Assembly (NCBI GenBank): GCA_002840715.1
Contig: PHBW01000015.1
Location: 124,001-188,000, forward strand
DNA length: 64,000 bases
Reading direction: 5' to 3'
Source of the DNA: Chloroflexi bacterium HGW-Chloroflexi-4
Lineage (GTDB): Bacteria; Chloroflexota; Anaerolineae; Anaerolineales; Anaerolineaceae
The position numbers and the translations under genes were made by a program. This document shows, piece by piece, positions 1 through 8,168 of this stretch (its first letter is position 1; each line of letters starts with the position of its first letter). The notes beneath the pieces were generated by a model, which saw only the letters and a program-made list of their open reading frames with translations, ran no database searches and was not told the DNA's origin.

Positions 1-415
1 GCCGTTTTTGTTCGGGAAGAATATCTGCGATCATGGCTCCGTGGGCTGGTCCAGCCATGTCAGATAGCAGCCCGATCACCACAGCCAGGGGGATAAGCAC
101 TGAAAACTCTTTTACCAGACCCAGGGTCAGAGTGCTTAGGGCGCTGAAGATCAAACCAAAAATGATCAGATTCCTGCGGCCAAATTTATCGGTCAGTGCC
201 CCTCCGATCATTTGTCCAAAAAGACCTGACAAGGCGAAAATGCCCAAAACGACGCCGGCTTCTGTCATGCCGACATTGAATTTTTGGGTTATATAGAGTG
301 AGAAGAACGGGAACAACATCGTCCCACCAACATGATCAATGAAAGAAACACCGACCACAATCCAGAACTTGCGCGGAAACTCCCGGGCAATTTTTGCAAA
401 GTTCATATTTAACAT
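1..415 (-). CDS. MFS transporter, N-terminal part (runs off left edge)
   Basis: Only the first 138 codons are inside the window. The reverse complement reads MLNMNFAKIAREFPRKFW followed by a hydrophobic segment and then the classic MFS loop 2-3 motif GGALTDKFGRRN. That motif is diagnostic of major facilitator transporters, which exchange or expel small molecules across the cytoplasmic membrane. Four membrane segments can be made out before the sequence ends. The ATG at 415 is preferred over the one at 406 because an AAAGG ribosome site lies about nine bases upstream. The substrate cannot be told from this part. The neighbouring gene is divergent. Confidence 0.85.
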   Translation of the reverse strand, partial: MLNMNFAKIAREFPRKFWIVVGVSFIDHVGGTMLFPFFSLYITQKFNVGMTEAGVVLGIFALSGLFGQMIGGALTDKFGRRNLIIFGLIFSALSTLTLGLVKEFSVLIPLAVVIGLLSDMAGPAHGAMIADILPEQKR

Positions 416-632
416 AATCAATTACCTTTGAACGAAAACAATATAAAAGCTGACCACCTCGAGTGGCAGACACAATGGATTTCAAACAAATGAAATCAGA
501 CGGCTTTATTAATACGCTGGAAAATTAAGGAAGTTGCATCATGGGAGAAAAATACCCCTTTCGGCATAAAGGGAAAAACACCATACCGACCTGATGGTCA
601 AAAATACACGCTGGCTGCTGAACCTATGACAT

Positions 633-661
633 TTTACTACAATTAATAAAATCCATATAAT
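633..661 (+). promoter_or_regulatory. candidate sigma-70 promoter for the YhhN-like gene
   Basis: TTTACT (633-638) and TATAAT (656-661) are 17 bases apart. They lie about 37 bases upstream of the start codon at 698 in an AT-rich spacer. This is a match by eye only. Confidence 0.45.
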
Positions 662-697
662 TAAGTGTGAAATCATTCCCATTTCGGAGGTTTACTC

Positions 698-1480
698 ATG
701 GCCACTCACCAAACAGCTGCAATTTCTGACGCCAGGCGCAAGGTTGTTTATGCCATTCTGGGTATAACGCTGCTGCTGGCGGGTTCCGTCTTCAGTGCGG
801 ACTGGATGAATTATTTTAACAAGACCACCAGCCTATACCCGGCGATAGCCAAACCATGCATCACGCTGCTGGCTTTTGTGCTGGTCTTGATTGCAGGGGC
901 GCACAAACTTGAACGTCGTGATTGGATTCTGCTGGTGGCGGCTTTCTGCTGTATGCTGCCCACGGATATTTTGATGAGTTTGGTGGTGGTCAGTCCCACA
1001 CTGGGGGTCGGTGGCTGGGTCTTCATGGTGGGCGGGGGACTTTCGATTCTGGCACACGTCTTTTTGATTATCCGCGTCGGGCGTGGATTGCATTACCTCA
1101 AGAAGTTCCAACTTAAAGATTTGTGGCTGCCGCTGGTGATCTACGGTGTTGCCGCAATAATCGTGGTTTTTTTGTGGTCAGATCTTGTGAGAGTAGGGCA
1201 CGGCGTGATCGGCCCCATTTACACAGCATTTTTCTGCACCACCATGTGGTTTTCGTGGGAGACAGTCAGACGCAAGCTATATCCCGCTTGCAACGCCTGG
1301 TTTGCAGCTCTTGCAGCCACTTGCTGGTTTGCAACTGAAATCTTGGGTGAGATCTACAACCTGGGGATGGGAAATCTTTCGAACATCACTTTTGGCCTGG
1401 TGTGGGTATTCTATGGCACCAATGTTGTGCTTTGGGCGTTTAGCGGTTACCGCTGGCACTCAGATAAGAAACTTCACTAG
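698..1480 (+). CDS. YhhN-like (lysoplasmalogenase family) membrane protein
   Basis: A 260-residue protein with about eight hydrophobic segments. It fits the YhhN/TMEM86 pattern: an early KPCITLLAF segment (compare the KP start of the family's second helix), an acidic PTDILMSL segment in the next helix, and the GGLSILAHVFLI stretch that resembles the conserved AH motif. Characterised family members hydrolyse the vinyl-ether bond of lysoplasmalogens, but many bacterial members have no proven activity. The start is supported by GGAGG seven bases upstream. It stands alone, with a hairpin downstream at 1503-1532. The family call is from pattern and could be wrong; a membrane protein is certain. 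Confidence 0.6.
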   Translation: MATHQTAAISDARRKVVYAILGITLLLAGSVFSADWMNYFNKTTSLYPAIAKPCITLLAFVLVLIAGAHKLERRDWILLVAAFCCMLPTDILMSLVVVSPTLGVGGWVFMVGGGLSILAHVFLIIRVGRGLHYLKKFQLKDLWLPLVIYGVAAIIVVFLWSDLVRVGHGVIGPIYTAFFCTTMWFSWETVRRKLYPACNAWFAALAATCWFATEILGEIYNLGMGNLSNITFGLVWVFYGTNVVLWAFSGYRWHSDKKLH

Positions 1481-1502
1481 CCACATTAATCATGATTACA
1501 AT

Positions 1503-1532
1503 CAATATTCCCGTATTTTTGCGGGAATATTG
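1503..1532 (+). terminator. hairpin after the YhhN-like gene
   Basis: An 11-base perfect stem (CAATATTCCCG and its complement) encloses an eight-base T-rich loop and begins 23 bases after the stop codon at 1480. There is no clear T-run after it, so it may be a weak terminator. Confidence 0.5.
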
Positions 1533-1558
1533 ACATTTATGACCTTATCTATTAAGAT
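1530..1558 (+). promoter_or_regulatory. strong sigma-70 promoter for the TauE/SafE-HMA operon
   Basis: A perfect TTGACA (1530-1535) is followed after exactly 17 bases by TAAGAT (1553-1558). The predicted transcript would start near 1565, just before the palindrome at 1571-1593 and about 80 bases before the start codon at 1644. Confidence 0.65.
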
Positions 1559-1570
1559 TTTCTGTCAATC

Positions 1571-1593
1571 ACCTATTCAATAATTGAATAGGT
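1571..1593. promoter_or_regulatory. palindromic operator candidate upstream of the metal-handling operon
   Basis: The 10-base arms ACCTATTCAA and TTGAATAGGT are perfect inverted repeats around a TAA spacer. The site lies immediately downstream of the predicted transcription start of the operon. The TTCAA/TTGAA core recalls ArsR/SmtB-type metal-sensor operators. No such regulator gene lies in the window, so the link is inference. Confidence 0.5.
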
Positions 1594-1643
1594 TGTAAAT
1601 AGCAACTTTATTAATGTTTTCTAGATGAAAGTTCAGGTGTTGG

Positions 1644-2684
1644 ATGCTCAGTTTGTGGGTTGCTTTTATTACCGGTTTGACCACAGGCGGATTAAGCTGC
1701 ATGGCCGTTCAAGGTGGTTTGTTGGCAAGTTCTTTAGCCAACCAGATTGAAAAGGAAGTTGGTGGGCCTGGCACGAAAACCAAGCAAAAAAAATCACCAA
1801 AAATTGCCCTTCCCATTACCCTTTTCTTGACAGCCAAACTGATTGCTTATACCTTGATGGGTGCGTTGCTTGGTGCCCTCGGATCTGTATTACAGGTGAC
1901 CCCCACCATGCGAGCTATTTTGCAGTTTTTGATTGCCATTTTTATGATTGGCAACGCCCTGCGTATGCTCAATGTGCATCCGATCTTTCGTTATTTTTCA
2001 TTTGAACCGCCGGCTTCGGTGACGCGTTTCATTCGAAAAAAAGCCAAGAACAAGACTTCGTTATTTACACCGATATTCTTGGGTGCATTAACCATATTAA
2101 TCCCATGCGGCATCACGCAAAGTATGATGGCTGGTGCAATTGCTACAGGAAGCCCTCTTTTGGGAGCGGCATTGATGTTCGCTTTTACTCTCGGTACTTC
2201 GCCGGTTTTCTTTATCCTGTCTTATTTTGCCACCAAGTTGGGTTCCTTATTAGAAAAACAATTGGTGCGTGTAGTGGCTGTGGTGTTATTGGTTTTGGGG
2301 CTGCTGTCAATCGACACCGGGTTAAACCTGCTGGGCTCTCCCTATTCAATTACCAAGTTGTTGCAAACCAATACACAACCGAAGGTGGCAGAAATGTTGC
2401 CGGTTGAATCACAATCAGCCAATGTGATCACCTTAAATGTAGTCAACAGCGGATACCAGCCAAATGTTCTTCAAGCCCCGGCAGATACTGAATTGACATT
2501 AAACCTGATCACCAAAAATACCAACTCCTGTTCACGGGCTTTCTTGATCCCGGAGTTGAATATCAGCGAACTTTTAGATCAGACGGGCACAAAGTCGGTA
2601 CTAATTCCGGCGCAGCCTGCGGGTAAGAAAATAGCCTTTACCTGCTCGATGGGCATGTACACTGGTGAAATCGTTTTTAATTGA
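1644..2684 (+). CDS. TauE/SafE (UreH/DsbD_2-like) membrane protein with C-terminal cupredoxin-like domain
   Basis: A 346-residue protein. Residues 1 to about 240 form six or more membrane helices with the paired cysteine motifs of the DsbD_2/UreH-like group: GGLSCMAVQGG in the first helix and LIPCGITQSM in the middle. Residues about 255-346 form an outward-facing beta domain with NSCSRAF and FTCSMGMYTGEI, the Cys/Met ligand pattern of cupredoxin-like copper sites. Proteins of this layout occur in copper and mercury handling loci. The next gene, an HMA metallochaperone, starts ten bases downstream and supports that role. AGG lies six bases before the chosen ATG. The metal is inferred, not shown. 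Confidence 0.75.
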   Translation: MLSLWVAFITGLTTGGLSCMAVQGGLLASSLANQIEKEVGGPGTKTKQKKSPKIALPITLFLTAKLIAYTLMGALLGALGSVLQVTPTMRAILQFLIAIFMIGNALRMLNVHPIFRYFSFEPPASVTRFIRKKAKNKTSLFTPIFLGALTILIPCGITQSMMAGAIATGSPLLGAALMFAFTLGTSPVFFILSYFATKLGSLLEKQLVRVVAVVLLVLGLLSIDTGLNLLGSPYSITKLLQTNTQPKVAEMLPVESQSANVITLNVVNSGYQPNVLQAPADTELTLNLITKNTNSCSRAFLIPELNISELLDQTGTKSVLIPAQPAGKKIAFTCSMGMYTGEIVFN

Positions 2685-2694
2685 AAAGGCAAAA

Positions 2695-2907
2695 ATGAAG
2701 ACTTTGCATTTGGAAGTTAAAGATATGCACTGTTCGAATTGTGCAATGAAGCTTCAAGCACTAGAAGATGATCTTCCAGGCGTCACCACTGTGGATGCCA
2801 GCTACCACACCCAAAGAATGAAGGTGGTTTATGATGAAACCGTTGTCACCCCTGAATCAATTATGGACGCGGTGCAAAAATTGGGATACACACCTGATTT
2901 AAGTTAA
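2695..2907 (+). CDS. heavy-metal-associated (HMA) domain protein, CopZ-like
   Basis: A 70-residue single-domain protein with the metal-binding loop DMHCSNCAMKL at residues 9-19 and the expected beta-alpha-beta-beta-alpha-beta length. Such proteins carry Cu(I) or similar soft metals to membrane partners. An upstream in-frame ATG at 2665 would overlap the preceding gene. The ATG at 2695 is chosen because GAAAAGG sits right before it and the HMA fold begins at once (MKTLHLEVKDMHC). It is the second gene of the operon with the TauE/SafE-cupredoxin protein and ends in the terminator at 2926. Confidence 0.85.
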   Translation: MKTLHLEVKDMHCSNCAMKLQALEDDLPGVTTVDASYHTQRMKVVYDETVVTPESIMDAVQKLGYTPDLS

Positions 2908-2925
2908 TCACTATTATTTCCAAGT

Positions 2926-2955
2926 AAAGGCCACCTTAATAAGGTGGCCTTTTTC
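2926..2955. terminator. bidirectional terminator between convergent genes
   Basis: A 12-base perfect stem (AAAGGCCACCTT and its complement) with a three-base loop. It is followed by T5 on the plus strand and preceded by A's, so it can end both the HMA operon and the convergent minus-strand gene. Confidence 0.85.
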
Positions 2956-3461
2956 TACATCTTTCTTGAATCATACGCCCAGTGCAGCAGTGCCTGGCGC
3001 TGTTTTCTGCGGCAGTTCAAATTGCCTTTTGGGCAGTTCTTTGTAATTTGTGCTATATGGCGGGTCATAGCCTTCCAGCGTTTGATCTGGCGCGCATCAT
3101 CTTCTCCGCGGCGGCCCATGTAATAACGGCAGTACCACTGAAACCACCCGCGCGGATCGTCGGGATGAATCCAACCCTTTTCACGCCAATAGCTCAAAGG
3201 TTTTGAGGCGTTGATGCCAAAGAAATTGAGATCGGGATCATGCCGGTCTGGATTGAGACGTGCGTGCGCAAACCACTCGGGTGGGAACTCCGTGGTGCAG
3301 TCGTTCATGTACTTGCCGCCAAAAACCCCCAGTTCCAGTAGTTCACCGGGGGTTAGTTCAGGTTTAAATTCTGGGTCAAAATTCTCGCCGACCGGCTCAA
3401 TCAGCCAGTAGACATACCCTTGTTGCATTTTGTCGTTAACCGTAACCTTGCGAGGTTCCAT
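2955..3461 (-). CDS. conserved hypothetical protein
   Basis: A 168-residue soluble protein, rich in Trp, Tyr and Arg. I recognise it as a widely distributed uncharacterised family with conserved blocks such as ELGVFGGKYMNDC, DPRGWFQWYCRYYMGRR, DDARQIKRW and RRKQRQALLHWAYD. Function is unknown. The upstream gene ends at 3466 and this ATG follows four bases later (TAA AATT ATG), suggesting translational coupling. A longer start at 3506 overlaps the upstream gene and gives a non-conserved-looking leader. It shares a transcript with the HhH membrane protein. Confidence 0.75.
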   Translation of the reverse strand: MEPRKVTVNDKMQQGYVYWLIEPVGENFDPEFKPELTPGELLELGVFGGKYMNDCTTEFPPEWFAHARLNPDRHDPDLNFFGINASKPLSYWREKGWIHPDDPRGWFQWYCRYYMGRRGEDDARQIKRWKAMTRHIAQITKNCPKGNLNCRRKQRQALLHWAYDSRKM

Positions 3462-3465
3462 AATT

Positions 3466-4488
3466 TTATGGGGTTGTAGTTGCCTCAAGTGTGGCGGCCG
3501 TTTCAACGGTTGCGGTGGGTTCAGGCGTTTCAGTGGAAGGCAGGATCACCGGCGTAACCGCTTGTGCAGGAACGTTGGGTAGGCCGTCCACCAGGTACTG
3601 CCAGGCGGTATCAACGTCATTTGCGGCCACTACCGGATAAGCGGGCAGCTTTTCAATCGCCATATCCACTCGTTCAATCACAATCTTCAATGCGCCAATC
3701 TGGTCGGCGGGTAGTTTTTCGAGCAGGGTGTAAAGCAGATCGCGTGCGGCTTGCAAATCCGCTTTGGCGAGGCCGAAATTGCTCTCTGAGAGATAAAGGC
3801 GGCTGCGCGAAATCAGTTCAATGCTGCGTGTCATGCTCAGTTGATTTGAAAGCTCGGCTAACACTTCAGTTTTATGAATTGAAAAGTCGCTGTCAAGCAG
3901 TTTTTGCATGTTTTCAAGCTGCAAGAGCGAGGCATCTTGTGCGGCCAAGCTTTGATCGACGCTGTCGGCGCGCGCTTCAAGTGTGGCGGCGCGTTCTTGC
4001 AAAGCGGCAATCTCTTCATCCAGTCGGACAATCTCGGCTTTTTGTTGATCTGCAAGGTCTGTGATGCTGGCGGCATTGTTTTCTACGGGTTTTATGTAGC
4101 GGTCATACACAAAGGGGATGCCCCATTTGATGGCGGCAAACACTGCGCCTCCCAACAGAATAAGCACCACGACCCAGGTGATCACGCGACGGATGTTGCT
4201 CTGGCGGGTCAATTTATCCACTTCATTGCCAACCGCTTCAGCGATCTCTTCTGAAGAAGCGGCTTCGGCATTTAACAATTTTTCAGCATTTTCAGCTTCC
4301 ACTTTCTTGCCAAAATCTTCCATCATGGTCGCCAAGCGTTTTTCGGTCAGCCCTTTGAGGTTTGAGAAATCATCAAGTGTGGCAAACGGACGTTCAGCCG
4401 CGACCTTTTCGGCCAGCGCGGGAGTCAATCCGGGCAGTGTTTTAAGTTCTTCTGAAGCAAGGGTGTTAATATATTCTAGAAATTCCAT
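3466..4488 (-). CDS. helix-hairpin-helix, single-pass membrane protein with coiled coil
   Basis: A 340-residue protein of three parts. Residues 8-60 carry two helix-hairpin-helix-like units (LKTLPGLTPALAEKV and FSNLKGLTEKRLATMM), a fold normally used for non-specific DNA or protein contact. Residues about 103-125 form one membrane helix. Residues about 135-210 form a long charged coiled coil, and the C-terminus is a Thr/Pro/Glu-rich tail. By the positive-inside rule the HhH part would face the cytoplasm and the coiled coil the outside. No known family is recognised and function is unknown. It lies first in a two-gene operon. Confidence 0.7.
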   Translation of the reverse strand: MEFLEYINTLASEELKTLPGLTPALAEKVAAERPFATLDDFSNLKGLTEKRLATMMEDFGKKVEAENAEKLLNAEAASSEEIAEAVGNEVDKLTRQSNIRRVITWVVVLILLGGAVFAAIKWGIPFVYDRYIKPVENNAASITDLADQQKAEIVRLDEEIAALQERAATLEARADSVDQSLAAQDASLLQLENMQKLLDSDFSIHKTEVLAELSNQLSMTRSIELISRSRLYLSESNFGLAKADLQAARDLLYTLLEKLPADQIGALKIVIERVDMAIEKLPAYPVVAANDVDTAWQYLVDGLPNVPAQAVTPVILPSTETPEPTATVETAATLEATTTP

Positions 4489-4613
4489 CTTGAGGCCTGT
4501 CCTTCGTGTAAGAGATTAGCTCTTGCTTGCTAAAAAGGTTCAATCAGATCAATGCAATTGTTGTGCCTGATCGTCCTTTCTATTATACAAGTTCAAGCAT
4601 GTTTTTAATTAAA

Positions 4614-4644
4614 ACAGCCTCTGACGATATCCATCAGAGGCTGT
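4614..4644 (-). terminator. terminator of the cyclophilin gene
   Basis: An 11-base perfect stem (ACAGCCTCTGA and its complement, nine-base loop). On the minus strand it is followed by TTTTAATT. It starts 17 bases after the stop codon at 4661. Confidence 0.85.
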
Positions 4645-4660
4645 TGATAGTGATAAGTAA

Positions 4661-5368
<708 letters not shown>

Positions 5369-5459
5369 GGATTCCTCTTCTGGTGATCAATTATTTATCA
5401 ATAGATTATAGAGCCTGTGCCTTGAAAGGTAAATGCCAATATGTGCAGATTTATGCAGA

Positions 5460-5488
5460 TTGCGCAGACTGGGTGAATATTCTATACT
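5460..5488 (+). promoter_or_regulatory. sigma-70 promoter of the 5521 gene
   Basis: TTGCGC (5460-5465) and TATACT (5483-5488) are 17 bases apart and lie 33 bases before the start codon, which has an AAGGAG ribosome site. Confidence 0.5.
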
Positions 5489-5520
5489 ATAAACAGATTC
5501 ATAACCCATAAGGAGATGAC

Positions 5521-6216
5521 ATGAATGATTTAACGTCCGGCTTGATTGTCGTCGTGGTGACCGGCGTGCTGATCGGGGTTATTTTTCTGCTGGTGGCCTC
5601 TCAAAAAAAGAGAAGGGCGGCCGACCTGGCCAACCTGGCAAGCAAGAATGGCTGGCGGTATGAAGCAGTTGAAGAACCGCTCACTTCGGGCTGGCGGCTG
5701 AGCAAAGGGGAATGGGTGATTGAAGCTCTAAACCAAACCACAAAAAGCGCATCAGATAATTCAAACTCCTCAACTGTGAACAGCGCTACACGTTGGTTTA
5801 CCAGTGTGGTACGCATGCCGGATGGTATGGTGATCATTGGTCCGCACCAGCCTGATATTAATTTTGGGGGTCTGGGCGAAGCGGTGAAGATGGTGGCTTT
5901 GCGCCTGATGATTGGTAATGAATTTGATGATGCAATTGGAATTGAGCGGGTTGAACTCGGCAGTCTGGAGTTAATGGCGCGCTACATGGTGTATACGAAT
6001 CGTGAAGAGACAGCCAAAAAACTGCTGGATCAGCCGCTGGAAAATGCACTGCTCGTCTGGCCGATGAAATTGCCACCGGTGGTTAAGTTTTCTCCAGCCG
6101 GCATCGAAATCAAGGTTCAAGGGCAGCGTCTTTATAAAGAGCAAGAGCTGGTTGCGTTGGTTAAATTGGGTAATTCACTGCTGGATTCTGCTTTCCAATT
6201 GGAAAAAGGAAATTAA
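5521..6216 (+). CDS. hypothetical single-pass membrane protein
   Basis: A 231-residue protein with one N-terminal membrane helix (residues 8-28), a basic stop-transfer QKKRR, and a soluble cytoplasmic domain of about 190 residues. The soluble part starts ASKNGWRYE, a pattern seen in DUF3137-like or similar uncharacterised proteins, but I do not recognise the family with confidence. AAGGAG precedes the ATG. It is a lone plus-strand gene between minus-strand genes, with a hairpin terminator at 6243-6273 that lies inside the 3' end of the convergent gene. Confidence 0.7.
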   Translation: MNDLTSGLIVVVVTGVLIGVIFLLVASQKKRRAADLANLASKNGWRYEAVEEPLTSGWRLSKGEWVIEALNQTTKSASDNSNSSTVNSATRWFTSVVRMPDGMVIIGPHQPDINFGGLGEAVKMVALRLMIGNEFDDAIGIERVELGSLELMARYMVYTNREETAKKLLDQPLENALLVWPMKLPPVVKFSPAGIEIKVQGQRLYKEQELVALVKLGNSLLDSAFQLEKGN

Positions 6217-6230
6217 CCCCTGATTCGTTT

Positions 6231-6668
6231 TTATTGATTGTGCCCCGCCTGGAACCTTTCAAGCGGGGTTTTTCCATCATCCCCTTTGATGTTCAGACGG
6301 GCTGGGTCAAAATGAGCTGATGCAGTGATCAATGCTGTGACCTCATCCCATGGCACATCATTGAATACACCAAGCAGCATCTGTTTCTTGTAAAGGTTGC
6401 TGCCGTGAAGCAGACGAGCCGGGTCAGGCAGAAACGCGCCGTGGATGAACTCAAGGCTGAGGTAGTCTTGTTTGAAAAGGATTTGACAGATGCCAGCCTT
6501 GACAGGTCCGCCGCGGTTGGCATCATAATAAACAATGCCGTTTCGATCCAGCCGCTCAACAGCTTCAGGGCACAACCTTTCAACAATATCGCGGATCTCC
6601 ATCACAATATCCAACAAGTCTTCAGGCAGGTGCTTGAGCTGCTTTTCGAGCAGCGCCAATGGGATCAT
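6231..6668 (-). CDS. DUF1801 domain protein
   Basis: A 145-residue protein with the DUF1801 (YdhG-like, CyaY-like fold) pattern: CPEAVERLDRNGIVYYD near the start, then DYLSLEFIHGAFLPDPARLLHGSNLYKKQ, which matches the family's conserved HGA.LPDP..LL.G block. Members are small proteins of unknown function, and some have frataxin-like folds. Its ATG overlaps the stop codon of the upstream flavodoxin gene (ATGA), so the two are translationally coupled. Confidence 0.8.
   Translation of the reverse strand: MIPLALLEKQLKHLPEDLLDIVMEIRDIVERLCPEAVERLDRNGIVYYDANRGGPVKAGICQILFKQDYLSLEFIHGAFLPDPARLLHGSNLYKKQMLLGVFNDVPWDEVTALITASAHFDPARLNIKGDDGKTPLERFQAGHNQ
6243..6273 (+). terminator. plus-strand terminator inside the convergent gene
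   Basis: The stem CCCCGC / GCGGGG with a 14-base loop is followed by TTTTT. It ends the 5521-6216 transcript although it lies within the last codons of the DUF1801 gene on the other strand. Confidence 0.65.
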
Positions 6669-7261
6669 TTTGAATCCAGCTTCAGCAAAGCGGGCAAAGA
6701 GGCTCCCCAGGCATGGATATCCGGCCAGTTGCGTTTTTCACCCGGTTTGGCGCCTACCACCAGCATCACAAACACAGCGTCGTACCATTTGAGACGGTAC
6801 ATATCCAGTCGTCCGCCGAAAAAGGCGACCGCTTTCAAGCTGGTTGGCGCAGCTTTGAGAACTGGCGTCAGATAATGCTTTAAGGTGGTGAAGCTTTCTT
6901 TGAAGCTGAAACGGCCTGGTTTTTGAGGTGGAGCGACCAGTTTTGGGTCAAGGTGCAGATCCACACCTGGTATATCAGGTTTGGGTGATTCAGTCAGACT
7001 CATGGCGGTTAAAAAGAGCGCCAATGGTTTTTCGGCTAATTCCGCTTTGTGGGTCTTTAGGTAATTCAAAGCATTACGGTGCCAGCCAATGATCATGGGG
7101 GCGCCAAGCACAACGGCGTCAAATTCTTTGCTGTCTTTAACTTCCGCCAGTTCCAAAACCTGGGCTTCACAACCGGTTTTGATGATTTCTTCTGCGATGG
7201 CGTCAGCGACATCGCGGGTGGTGCCTGAATGGGTGATATAGGTGACCAATACTTTTTTCAT
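6665..7261 (-). CDS. flavodoxin-domain protein (HemG/YdeO-like)
   Basis: A 198-residue protein that begins MKKVLVTYITHSGTTRDVA. This is the FMN phosphate-binding loop (T/S-x-S-G-T-T) of flavodoxin and menaquinone-dependent protoporphyrinogen oxidase type proteins. A second block, DAVVLGAPMIIGWH, matches the region that covers the flavin ring. It is longer than a simple electron-carrier flavodoxin and lacks obvious heme genes nearby, so its partner is unknown. GAGGA lies five bases before the ATG. It is coupled to the DUF1801 gene by an ATGA overlap. Confidence 0.8.
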   Translation of the reverse strand: MKKVLVTYITHSGTTRDVADAIAEEIIKTGCEAQVLELAEVKDSKEFDAVVLGAPMIIGWHRNALNYLKTHKAELAEKPLALFLTAMSLTESPKPDIPGVDLHLDPKLVAPPQKPGRFSFKESFTTLKHYLTPVLKAAPTSLKAVAFFGGRLDMYRLKWYDAVFVMLVVGAKPGEKRNWPDIHAWGASLPALLKLDSK

Positions 7262-7280
7262 ATGTTCCTCAAAATAAAAA

Positions 7281-7550
7281 TTATGCCAGTGAACGGTGCA
7301 AGATCTCTTTTTCTGCGGTCTTAATATCTTTGATTAGCTGGGTGGCTTCAGCCTTGAGTTCGGCGGATGGTCCTGAAGTCATGGGGATGAACTTGATCAG
7401 GTCATTCGCCTGACGCAGCACATCTTTCACTTGAGCGGCGTATGAAAAATCCATCCACCCGCCGTCTTCAGGCGGCTGAATTTCGCGCGCCTTCTCAATC
7501 AATTTTCTTGCTTTTTCAATACGTTCTTCGGTGGGAATGATTTTGCTCAT
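7281..7550 (-). CDS. small helical hypothetical protein
   Basis: An 89-residue, highly charged protein predicted to form three helices, with no Cys and no membrane segment. No family is recognised. A GAGGA ribosome site sits six bases before the ATG, and the gene ends 19 bases before the flavodoxin gene starts, so they probably share a transcript. Confidence 0.65.
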   Translation of the reverse strand: MSKIIPTEERIEKARKLIEKAREIQPPEDGGWMDFSYAAQVKDVLRQANDLIKFIPMTSGPSAELKAEATQLIKDIKTAEKEILHRSLA

Positions 7551-7594
7551 TTTTCCTCACGGGATGATATACGCAGCCTTATAATTAAGGTTGC

Positions 7595-8125
7595 TTAATG
7601 GATAAGTTCGTCGCGAACGATTTCAAGCACGCGGGTTTCACGTTCAACCCAACGCTCTGTGTTTTTGCCTGATGCCAGCAGTGCCAAATTATTTTCGATG
7701 GCTGCATCAATGTTCACCCATTCGGGCAAAAATCCCAGCCTGGCTTCATAATCGTCCAATTGTTGAACGCCAAGCACCGGATCAATTTCACACACGTAGT
7801 AATACGAGGTCATGCAAAAGGTGGTGAATTCCTTTTCAATCGGATAATCATACTCCTGTACCTTGCCGAATGGCTCAAGTGTGCTGGTGACGCGGCCGCC
7901 GCATTCTTCGGCTACCTCACGGGTTAATGCGCATAGCTGTTCCTCATCCTCTTGAACGCCGCCGCCGGGGAATTTGTAATCGCCGATAACGCTTGAATGC
8001 ACCATCAGCAGATCCCGTCCGCGCAGGATGATGGCTCTGACGGCCTCACGGCAAACGGTCTTGCCCTCGTGCGGCACGTTGGGATGTCTGTCAATTTCTG
8101 CCAGAAGTCGCATGTTTTTGGCCAT
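7595..8125 (-). CDS. Nudix hydrolase
   Basis: A 176-residue protein with a complete Nudix box GGGVQEDEEQLCALTREVAE followed by ECGG. The REVAEE glutamates bind Mg2+ for cleavage of a nucleoside diphosphate linked to another group. The substrate cannot be told. A putative beta strand before the box (KFPGGG) and the C-terminal helix are present, so the gene is full length. No convincing ribosome site precedes the ATG. It is followed by the small helical protein gene on the same strand. Confidence 0.9.
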   Translation of the reverse strand: MAKNMRLLAEIDRHPNVPHEGKTVCREAVRAIILRGRDLLMVHSSVIGDYKFPGGGVQEDEEQLCALTREVAEECGGRVTSTLEPFGKVQEYDYPIEKEFTTFCMTSYYYVCEIDPVLGVQQLDDYEARLGFLPEWVNIDAAIENNLALLASGKNTERWVERETRVLEIVRDELIH

Positions 8126-8168
8126 TTATGTTGATTAATTATATCCAACAGAAAGATTTCTATTCGGA

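Noticed and set aside
3564-4064. Long plus-strand frames antisense to the HhH membrane protein, and similar long antisense frames at 13593-14399 and 53680-54471
   Set aside because: They are shadows of GC-rich genes on the other strand; no ribosome sites and no recognisable domains.
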